Origin: Litchfieldia stipae
GTDB taxonomy: Bacteria > Bacillota > Bacilli > Bacillales > Bacillaceae_L
DNA: 64,000 nt
Direction of reading: 5' to 3'
Assembly (NCBI RefSeq): GCF_014837155.1
Contig: NZ_JACYHA010000003.1
Location: forward strand, 248,001-312,000
Notes under the pieces: model-generated
Told to the model about the DNA's origin: nothing
What the model saw: only the letters and a program-made list of their open reading frames with translations
Database searches by the model: none
Shown here: in pieces, positions 58,078-64,000 of the stretch
Numbering within the stretch: the first letter of the stretch is position 1
Layout of the letters: each line of letters starts with the position of its first letter
Made by a program: the position numbers and the translations under genes

Positions 58078-58102
58078 AAGCGTGGATGATTTATCCACGC
58101 TT
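58078..58102. other. Hairpin between dapH and ykuR
   Basis: A perfect 10-bp stem, AAGCGTGGAT (58078-58087) / ATCCACGCTT (58093-58102), with GATTT loop. The T run follows it on the plus strand; in the sense (minus) direction it is preceded by A and only weakly followed by T. It may be a processing site or partial attenuator. Confidence 0.55.
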
Positions 58103-58109
58103 ACTTTTT

Positions 58110-58829
58110 TTATTCTTCATTTAATTGACGTAGCTCTTGTTTAATCTCTGTTTTAGATTTTGTTTTCTCGTCAATTTCTTTAATAACTCGTGCTGGAGTT
58201 CCTGCTACAACAGTGTTTGCTGGAACATCCTCAATAACGATAGCTCCTGCAGCAACAACTGCACCCTTACCTACTCGTACACCTTCTAAAACAACTGCGT
58301 TCGCACCAATTAGGACATCGTCTTCTAAAATAACAGGCTGTGCTGAAGGTGGTTCAATAACTCCAGCTAATACTGCTCCTGCTCCAACATGACAGTTCTT
58401 TCCAACAGTTGCTCTTCCACCTAATACTGCATTCATATCAATCATCGTACCTTCACCGATAACTGCACCAATATTAATAGAAGCTCCCATCATTATAACT
58501 GCATTATCACCAATTGTTACTTGATCACGGATAATTGCTCCTGGCTCAATTCGAGCTTTAATTCCTTTTAAGTCTAATAAAGGAATCGCTGAATTTCTAC
58601 GATCATTCTCTACTACGTAATCTTCAATCTTAGAAGCATTTGTTTCTAATGTTGCTTCGATGTCCTTCCATTCACCAAAAACAATCCCAGTATTACCTGT
58701 AATGAAGGTTTTTGAATTTGCCCCGAAGTCTAATCCTGCTAAATCACCCTTAACATATACTTTTACAGGTGTTGATTTAACACTATTTTGAATAAATGAA
58801 ATAATTTCATTTGCATCCATCATGTTCAT
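58110..58829 (-). CDS. dapH: Tetrahydrodipicolinate N-acetyltransferase DapH
   Basis: A 239-residue left-handed beta-helix acetyltransferase (YkuQ) that starts the acetylase branch of the lysine/DAP pathway. Hexapeptide repeats run from about 88 to 200 ([51 protein letters not shown]). ATG 58829 follows GGAGG at 10 bases. It forms an operon with ykuR. Confidence 0.96.
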   Translation of the reverse strand: MNMMDANEIISFIQNSVKSTPVKVYVKGDLAGLDFGANSKTFITGNTGIVFGEWKDIEATLETNASKIEDYVVENDRRNSAIPLLDLKGIKARIEPGAIIRDQVTIGDNAVIMMGASINIGAVIGEGTMIDMNAVLGGRATVGKNCHVGAGAVLAGVIEPPSAQPVILEDDVLIGANAVVLEGVRVGKGAVVAAGAIVIEDVPANTVVAGTPARVIKEIDEKTKSKTEIKQELRQLNEE

Positions 58830-58889
58830 ATGTATATTTCCTCCTAGTATAGTACTTGAATAGCTATATGATAGCCAACTTCTATAGTT

Positions 58890-58918
58890 AATTTAACAAA
58901 CTAAAGTATACATGACAA
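58890..58918 (-). promoter_or_regulatory. Putative sigma-A promoter of the dapH operon
   Basis: Minus strand: TTGTCA (58913-58918), a 17-base spacer, TAAATT (58890-58895). A GCTAT/ATAGC inverted repeat follows near 58862-58876, between the promoter and the SD. Confidence 0.5.
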
Positions 58919-58935
58919 GAATAAAGTCTATTTTT

Positions 58936-59811
58936 TTATCGTTGATTAAATGTTTCTTCAATTATTTCGACAAATGCTTTTACTTGTTTTAATTCAAAGG
59001 CAGATTCATAGCCTATTAACCAAGTATCCCTTTCTAATGGCTCATTCGCTTCATTTAATAAAGGAATCTTATAAATATGTGTATCTTCCTGCGCAAGGGT
59101 AACTGACGGAAGAATGGCATATCCAATCCCGTTTAATGTCATTTGTTTGCATGTCTCAATTTGATCTACAATAATTGTTCTTTTCGGAACCATTTGAAAC
59201 GTACGGTGCCACCATTCTTGAATTTCTTGATAATAGGTTGAATCACTCTTAAATTGGATAAAGGGTCTGTCTGTTTTCAACACTTGTTCAATCGATTGAA
59301 TTTCTGTGTCAACCAAATACATCGTGTCAGTGATAAGATGCTTCTTAATTCCTTTCCAATCTGGATTACCTCGAATGATTCCAATATGTACCGTATCATC
59401 GTATAAATTTTTCAGAATTTCACTACTCCAGCCAGTTATTAATGATATTTTCGCATGGGGGTATTTCGTAACAAATCTCTTTAATATCTGTGGCAACCAA
59501 TTCTGACCAATAATTGATGCGCAGGCTATTTTTAATGTTCCGTAAACCTCTGAATCTAATGCAGTTATTTGTTCTCTAATCTTTTCCTCTTTTTCAACAA
59601 CCTCTTTAGCGAAATCAATGATTCTTTCACCTGCAGGTGTTGGTGTAAGTCCTTTTGGAGAACGAACAAAGATTTTAGTATCCCATGCTTTTTCAATTGA
59701 TTGTAATCTTTGTGATAGTGCTGGTTGAGAAACAAAAAGTTTTTCAGCCGCTTTTCTCATATTCATTTCTGTATTTAATACAACTAATAGTTGGAATTCT
59801 GAAAATTGCAT
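58936..59811 (-). CDS. ccpC: CcpC, LysR-type regulator of TCA-cycle genes
   Basis: A 291-residue LysR regulator. The N-terminal helix-turn-helix is MNMRKAAEKLFVSQPALSQRLQSIE and the effector domain starts near 90 (GTLKIACASIIGQNWLP). In Bacillus CcpC represses citB and citZ, responding to citrate. It is a single gene next to dapH, as in B. subtilis. Confidence 0.94.
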   Translation of the reverse strand: MQFSEFQLLVVLNTEMNMRKAAEKLFVSQPALSQRLQSIEKAWDTKIFVRSPKGLTPTPAGERIIDFAKEVVEKEEKIREQITALDSEVYGTLKIACASIIGQNWLPQILKRFVTKYPHAKISLITGWSSEILKNLYDDTVHIGIIRGNPDWKGIKKHLITDTMYLVDTEIQSIEQVLKTDRPFIQFKSDSTYYQEIQEWWHRTFQMVPKRTIIVDQIETCKQMTLNGIGYAILPSVTLAQEDTHIYKIPLLNEANEPLERDTWLIGYESAFELKQVKAFVEIIEETFNQR

Positions 59812-59945
59812 ACGTTCACCTCGCTTCTTCCATCAATAAGTTTTTCTTATATTATAAACTAACTTTTTCCTTATTTCATTATTACAGAAGAAGTCATACT
59901 ATTAACTTAAAGGCATAACTACATACAATGATTGTAGGTGAGGAT

Positions 59946-60674
59946 ATGATTGAGTTTCTTTTGTTTTGTATTGGGTTTGTTGGAACATTTATAGGAACAA
60001 TGGCAGGCGGAGGTGGTTTGGTTAGTCTTCCTGCTATGTTGCTTTTAGGAATTCCTATTCACACAGCTATTGCTTCAAATAAATTTTCAAACGTATTTAG
60101 TTCTTTTTCAAGTTTTATTATTCTTTTAAGAGAAAAGCAGATTAATATAAAAGGAGCGTTAATGATTGCTCCCTTTAGTTTATTAGGAGGGATAAGTGGA
60201 GGACTGATTGCTAGTTATCTTTCTGAGCAGATTATGACGATCATTGCGATTATCTTGCTCAGTTTTGCTTTAATCTTAAACATGTTGAAGTCACTGCCAG
60301 AGGAAAAAACACATCGAAATATCCCTTATAAGGTATATCCCTATTTATACGGAATTGGAGTTTATGATGGGATGTTTGGCCCAGGCCAAGGTACATTGTT
60401 AATGCATACTTTCTTGCGACATGGTTTTTCATATTTATCTGCTATTGCATTTTCACGTTTCCAAACATTCTTAAGCTGTTTTGGAGCAATCTCTATGTAC
60501 CTCCTGTCTGGCCACTTTCAACTTCAATACGCCCTTTGGCTCACATTAGGTTCCGTTTTAGGAGCACAAGTATCCATCAGAGTTGCAAAGAAACTAAAAA
60601 AAAGTTATTTAACTATGATATTGAGGATTGTTACACTGTTATTAATCCTACAACTAATCATCAGAATCCTATAA
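59946..60674 (+). CDS. TauE/SafE-family membrane permease
   Basis: A 242-residue protein with about eight helices, characteristic GTFIGTMAGGGGLVSLPAML, ASNKFSNV and GVYDGMFGPGQGT (two half-repeats of the TauE/SafE family). Members export sulfonates or sulfite; the substrate is unknown. ATG 59946 follows AGGTG; an ATG at 59928 is upstream. It is divergent from ccpC and ends at a hairpin shared with the MFS gene. Confidence 0.88.
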   Translation: MIEFLLFCIGFVGTFIGTMAGGGGLVSLPAMLLLGIPIHTAIASNKFSNVFSSFSSFIILLREKQINIKGALMIAPFSLLGGISGGLIASYLSEQIMTIIAIILLSFALILNMLKSLPEEKTHRNIPYKVYPYLYGIGVYDGMFGPGQGTLLMHTFLRHGFSYLSAIAFSRFQTFLSCFGAISMYLLSGHFQLQYALWLTLGSVLGAQVSIRVAKKLKKSYLTMILRIVTLLLILQLIIRIL

Positions 60675-60686
60675 CCAATCATTAAG

Positions 60687-60728
60687 AAAAGCATGGACGT
60701 GTAAGTAGATTCACCACATCCATGCTTT
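60687..60728. terminator. Bidirectional terminator
   Basis: A stem joining AAAGCATGGACGTG with CACATCCATGCTTT (one G-U), between converging genes. Confidence 0.85.
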
Positions 60729-60735
60729 CTTCAAT

Positions 60736-62259
60736 TTATTTACCTAATTCCTTCTCACCTTTTGGTAAAAAGAAAATGCAAACGAAACTAACTACTGCAA
60801 ATGCAAATACTCCGCAATATACATAGTGAAGTGAAAGTGTAAGACCATCTTGCAAAACAGTCTTAATTGGTGCTGACAATGCATTCCGTTGTTCTTCATT
60901 TAACAAGATATTAGTAGAATCAATTGATAATTCATCACTTAAGTCCTTCGAAGCTATATAAGACATTAAAGTACTATTCAAAATTCCACCAAGCAAAGCC
61001 GCTCCAATTGTACTTCCCAAATTACGCATAAACATATTGGAGGCCGTAGCTACCCCTCTTACTTTCCAGCTAACTGTGCTCTGAATAGATACAATAAAAG
61101 AAGTCGTCGTTAACCCCATACCTACCCCGATCAAAAATGATCCAACCGCTGCCCATACAGGTCCGTTTGCTGGTGATAAGATAACAAATACAATACTACC
61201 TAAAATCAATGCAACTCCACCGATGAGAGAAGTTAATCGATAACCAATGGTAAGCAATAATCTCCCCGCAATTGTCGAGGCTATTGGCCAGCCAATCGAC
61301 ATTGTTGTCAATGTAAAGCCAGCAACAATTGGGGAACGCTCCATTACGCCTTGTACAAATGCCGGCAAAAAACTAGATATCCCAATCAACATTACCCCTG
61401 TTGTTAAGGAAGCGATATTCGCAATAAGAATCGAGCGCTCCTTCCAAATTGAAAATGGCATCATTGGTTCTTTGGCTCGCCTTTCTTGGAACACAAAGCA
61501 TATGAATGTAAGGAGAACCAATAGACTCAAAATGATAATAGGAGTTGAAGTCCATGGTAAATGCACGCCACCTTCTACTAAAATAATCATCAATGCACTT
61601 ACAGATATAAATAATAGACCTGCACCAAGAAAATCAATTTCATGCTTCTTCTTTTCAATGCCTTCATGAAGATATAACCCTAACATGACGATGGTGAAAA
61701 TCCCAATTGGAATATTGATCCAGAATACATATCTCCAGGATATATATTCTACTAGAATTCCACCTAATGCCGGACCCATAACTGCAGAGATTCCCCAAAC
61801 ACTTGATAAGTATCCTTGAATTTTCGCACGTTCTTCCTTTGTGTACATATCGCCCACAATAGTCGATGCTATTGGCATGACTGCACCTGCACCAAACCCT
61901 TGAATCAGTCGAAAAAAGATCATCCACTCCATCGATGGAGCGATCCCGCACAAAAAGGAACCTATTAAAAACACAATAATACCAAACGTCAAAATGGGTT
62001 TTCTTCCAAATAAGTCAGATAATTTACCGTAAATTAAAACGGTTACAGCATTCATTAATAAATAGGCTGAAAATACCCAACTATATAATGAGAAGCCCCC
62101 AAGATCTGCAACAATGGCTGGCATTGCTGTTGAGACAATCGTTGCCTCAATAGCTGCCATAAACATTGCTAACATAACGGCTGCAAGAACTAGTGGACGT
62201 CTTGTTTTTTTCCCTGTTTCTTCTTTTCTATTCTTTGTATTTCCCAAAGTAGTAACCAT
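60736..62259 (-). CDS. MFS multidrug efflux transporter (DHA2, 14-helix type)
   Basis: A 507-residue drug:H+ antiporter-2 family protein with about fourteen helices. Motif A is GKLSDLFGRKPIL, motif C in helix 5 is GISAVMGPALGGILVEYISWRYVFWINIPIG, and motif D1-like SAMPAIVADLGG is at the start. It may export drugs or dyes. GGAGG lies 7 bases before the ATG. It lies between ccpC and ykuL, where I do not recall a B. subtilis counterpart. Confidence 0.92.
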   Translation of the reverse strand: MVTTLGNTKNRKEETGKKTRRPLVLAAVMLAMFMAAIEATIVSTAMPAIVADLGGFSLYSWVFSAYLLMNAVTVLIYGKLSDLFGRKPILTFGIIVFLIGSFLCGIAPSMEWMIFFRLIQGFGAGAVMPIASTIVGDMYTKEERAKIQGYLSSVWGISAVMGPALGGILVEYISWRYVFWINIPIGIFTIVMLGLYLHEGIEKKKHEIDFLGAGLLFISVSALMIILVEGGVHLPWTSTPIIILSLLVLLTFICFVFQERRAKEPMMPFSIWKERSILIANIASLTTGVMLIGISSFLPAFVQGVMERSPIVAGFTLTTMSIGWPIASTIAGRLLLTIGYRLTSLIGGVALILGSIVFVILSPANGPVWAAVGSFLIGVGMGLTTTSFIVSIQSTVSWKVRGVATASNMFMRNLGSTIGAALLGGILNSTLMSYIASKDLSDELSIDSTNILLNEEQRNALSAPIKTVLQDGLTLSLHYVYCGVFAFAVVSFVCIFFLPKGEKELGK

Positions 62260-62303
62260 TCCTTATCCTCCGGTACAATTGCAGCATAGGACTATTTCGG
62301 GGC

Positions 62304-62723
62304 TTAATTTAACAATTTTAATATCGAACGTCTTGTTAATATCCCCTCAAAGTAGTGATCTTCGTTCTCGATACAGATAAATGGGTGGTCAACTAATAGT
62401 TTCAACCCCTCCATTAAAGAATCTTCTAACTTAAGCCTTGGTATTTCCTTATTCATTTTCTCTTCAACCTTCATCGCCTCGAGCTTGTCAAATTCAATAC
62501 GCTCAAGACCTAAGATGGAATCAAGTATATATGTAGTACTTATTAAACCTTGTAGCTTATAGAATGGGTCGAGCACAGGTACGGCTGTATATCCTGTTTT
62601 TGTCAAGACAAGTAGTGCATGTTCTAAATTATTCCCAATTTGAACATGTGCTACTTTGTCAGAAGGAATTAATAAATCCTTAATCTTATGTGTTGAAAAT
62701 TCGTCTCTTTGAAGACTAACCAT
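62304..62723 (-). CDS. ykuL: YkuL (DarB/CbpB), c-di-AMP-binding CBS protein
   Basis: A 139-residue protein of two CBS domains (about 12-75, with the GYTAVPVLDPFYKLQGLI strand, and 84-138). B. subtilis DarB binds c-di-AMP and, when free, activates Rel and pyruvate carboxylase. The ATG is 11 bases after GAGAGG. It follows abbA in the same direction with a terminator between. Confidence 0.9.
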   Translation of the reverse strand: MVSLQRDEFSTHKIKDLLIPSDKVAHVQIGNNLEHALLVLTKTGYTAVPVLDPFYKLQGLISTTYILDSILGLERIEFDKLEAMKVEEKMNKEIPRLKLEDSLMEGLKLLVDHPFICIENEDHYFEGILTRRSILKLLN

Positions 62724-62867
62724 CGCTGTTTCTTCCTCTCATAAAAAATTCTCTTTCACTACAAATCTCTGCTCTTTAAGTTTGGTACTTTCTAATTTCT
62801 CAACCTATATTTTACCACAATATGACTTCGAAATCTGACTTTTTCACTGTTTATCTAAATTTGACTA

Positions 62868-62894
62868 TAAAAAAATGACTACCGTTAGATAGTC
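62868..62894 (-). terminator. Terminator of abbA
   Basis: Stem GACTAC (62877-62882) / ATAGTC (62889-62894) with a G-U pair, followed on the minus strand by a run of T. Confidence 0.75.
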
Positions 62895-62920
62895 GAAAAG
62901 TAGTAGAAATATGTAGATTC

Positions 62921-63115
62921 TTATAGCGCATTTTCAATTTTGTGATACAGCTGTACAAACTTCCTATACTCATCTGAAGTGATGCTTTTGTCCCCATTTT
63001 CAATATCAACAAATTCACAGCTTAGTAGCTCAAGTGCATAATTCTGACTAAACAAAATAGAAACTAACAAATCCTTTTCTTCAGTAGACAACTGCATCTG
63101 TTCCTGTCCCCTCAT
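62921..63115 (-). CDS. abbA: AbbA-like AbrB antirepressor
   Basis: A 64-residue helical protein with the pattern STEEKDLLVSILFSQNYALELLS then ENGDKSITSDEYRKFVQLY. It resembles AbbA (YkzF) of B. subtilis in size, sequence pattern and place, next to ykuK and ykuL. AbbA occupies AbrB and relieves its repression in sporulating cells, under Spo0A. I looked for a clear Spo0A box upstream and did not find one. Start 63115 has GGGGG 5 bases away. Confidence 0.8.
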   Translation of the reverse strand: MRGQEQMQLSTEEKDLLVSILFSQNYALELLSCEFVDIENGDKSITSDEYRKFVQLYHKIENAL

Positions 63116-63190
63116 GAAATCCCCCTAACAAGTATGCCATTATTATTATATATAGTTAACTACTTAATAAACTATGACTCTATATTAAGC

Positions 63191-63709
63191 TTACTTCGTA
63201 AAGCGATTTGCATAACTAAAGGCAGCATATGAATCGGGTTTAATCTTGGCTTCTAACCCCATTGAAGTAATTCTTCCAGTCATTTCATTAATCAGGTCCT
63301 TTGTCACACCCTTTTTCCCAATATCTAAATGAACTTCTAATGTTAAATCCGCTCCGTCATCAGCAAATGGAATCAGTAGGTCCATAATCTCCATTAAATA
63401 CGTAGTTGTAAATAAATATGCTACCACCTGGCTTAAAGAGGTTTCTATGGATATCTTTTCACGAACACTTCGAATTGGACGTTTCATCGTATAATTCCTC
63501 AAGCATCCCCAGGCACCTTTCCCAACTCTATGCAAATGAACCGCTGTAATAAAACGTGTTTCCTCTTGATGAACTTGTGAATCAGTACCAATCGATAAAA
63601 CATATCTAGAACATGGATCCTTCTCAATAAACCTTTTTATACGATCAATCACATCATCTATTTGCAGATTGCTCTCAGAAATATTATAAAATGGTAAGGA
63701 TTCGCTCAT
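63191..63709 (-). CDS. ykuK: YkuK family protein (DUF458)
   Basis: A 172-residue protein of the YkuK/DUF458 family, with a predicted ribonuclease H-like fold: YVLSIGTDSQVHQEETRFITAV with the Asp of the first strand, and LEVHLDIGKKGVTKDLI. The biochemical activity is unproven. The ATG follows GGAGCTG. Upstream gene of abbA. Confidence 0.9.
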   Translation of the reverse strand: MSESLPFYNISESNLQIDDVIDRIKRFIEKDPCSRYVLSIGTDSQVHQEETRFITAVHLHRVGKGAWGCLRNYTMKRPIRSVREKISIETSLSQVVAYLFTTTYLMEIMDLLIPFADDGADLTLEVHLDIGKKGVTKDLINEMTGRITSMGLEAKIKPDSYAAFSYANRFTK

Positions 63710-63803
63710 TTCGCAGCTCCCTTTCTATTTCCTCTTTTTATAATATATGTTTTATTTCATATTATTGTTAATATTGAGAAATATTAACACAATTTAAATC
63801 TAT

Positions 63804-63833
63804 AAAAAAAAGAGCCTTCATAATGAAAGCTCT
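63804..63833 (-). terminator. Terminator of the zinc-ribbon peptide gene
   Basis: Stem AGAGCCTTCAT (63811-63821) / ATGAAAGCTCT (63823-63833) with a G-U pair, overlapping the stop codon and followed on the minus strand by eight T. Confidence 0.88.
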
Positions 63834-63978
63834 AGCCTTTACTGGTTTCGATATTTTTTAGTGAGAAATCGCATTCGGTACATGTGTAAATGACGTTTTG
63901 ATTCGATTGAGCCGTCAGTACCTCTTCAAGAGTAGCTTGGATCTTGCATTTTGGGCATGTAACAAGAGGTTTAATCAT
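63832..63978 (-). CDS. Zinc-ribbon small protein (48 residues)
   Basis: A short frame with AGGAG 6 bases before the ATG at 63978. The peptide begins MIKPLVTCPKCKIQA and has a second pair in YTCTECDFSL, so C8, C11, C33 and C36 should bind one zinc. It ends at TAG 63832-63834, within its terminator. I know of no fixed role; small zinc-ribbon proteins of this type are often found near ykuK in Bacillus. Confidence 0.78.
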   Translation of the reverse strand: MIKPLVTCPKCKIQATLEEVLTAQSNQNVIYTCTECDFSLKNIETSKG

Positions 63979-64000
63979 AAACCACTCCTTAAGCTAAAAT

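Noticed and set aside
58830..58935. A lysine riboswitch before dapH
   Set aside because: The leader is only about 60 nt, far too short for an L-box, and shows no such fold.
61247..61669. A 140-codon frame antisense to the MFS transporter gene
   Set aside because: A mirror of a membrane-protein gene with no start signal. The sense frame carries the family motifs.

Overview
The window looks like chromosomal core DNA of an endospore-forming, low-GC Bacillaceae species. It is AT-rich, uses strong AAGGAGG-type ribosome sites with many TTG and GTG starts, and carries sporulation genes (ylbJ end, ylbD, ylaJ, a ytvI-like gene, abbA). Its gene order follows the Bacillus subtilis ylb-cta-yla-ykt-pdh-yku segment. 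I see no rRNA, tRNA, CRISPR, prophage or intact transposase gene.

Layout. 1-8500: the ylbJ end, coaD, rsmD, a sporulation small RNA that I identify as CsfG, ylbG, ylbF (ricF), an ATP-grasp gene, a lipoprotein, ylbE, ylbD, a hotdog thioesterase, ylbC, ylbB, ylbA and an Asp23-like gene with no normal start codon. 8700-19250: a YtvI-like membrane protein, a GNAT enzyme, and the caa3 cytochrome oxidase set (ctaM, ctaG, ctaF, ctaE, ctaD, ctaC, ctaB) with ctaA divergent. 19300-28700: ftsW, ylaN, ylaL, ylaK, ylaJ, a PNPOx-like protein, ylaI, ylaH, typA, ylaF and yktC. From memory of B. subtilis, pycA would sit between ftsW and ctaA, and it is not there.

28750-36000 is an accessory block: an M20 amidohydrolase followed by a complete peptide ABC importer, with a possible catabolite-repression (cre) site upstream. 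36100-48250: ykzI-like, yktB, yktA, speA, the dual-function small RNA SR1 with its peptide SR1P and two CcpN-type operators, several small proteins, the pyruvate dehydrogenase operon pdhABCD, ykyA and def. 48250-51650: a repeat, a 23-residue cationic peptide gene, rpoY, rnjA and ktrC. 51770-64000: the heterodimeric exporter yknUV, ykuT, ykuS, the lysine/diaminopimelate pair dapH-dapL, ccpC, a TauE/SafE protein, an MFS pump, the c-di-AMP binding protein ykuL (darB/cbpB), abbA, ykuK and a zinc-ribbon peptide.

The genes mostly serve central respiration (heme A synthesis, oxidase subunits and assembly, pyruvate oxidation), carbon-catabolite control (SR1/CcpN, CcpC, possible cre sites), RNA turnover (RNase J1, RicF), cell-wall and lysine precursors, and sporulation.

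The least ordinary sequence is intergenic. A MITE-like repeat of about 110-212 bp occurs five times, with GGCTGTTTTC/GAAAACAGCC ends and an inner GCAGCCTGAATACAC palindrome. A set of terminators shares the GGCTGTC stem. There is also the CsfG locus, the SR1 locus and the unannotated cationic peptide. I found no clearly new multi-gene system; the peptide gene and the repeat family are the best candidates for something undescribed.
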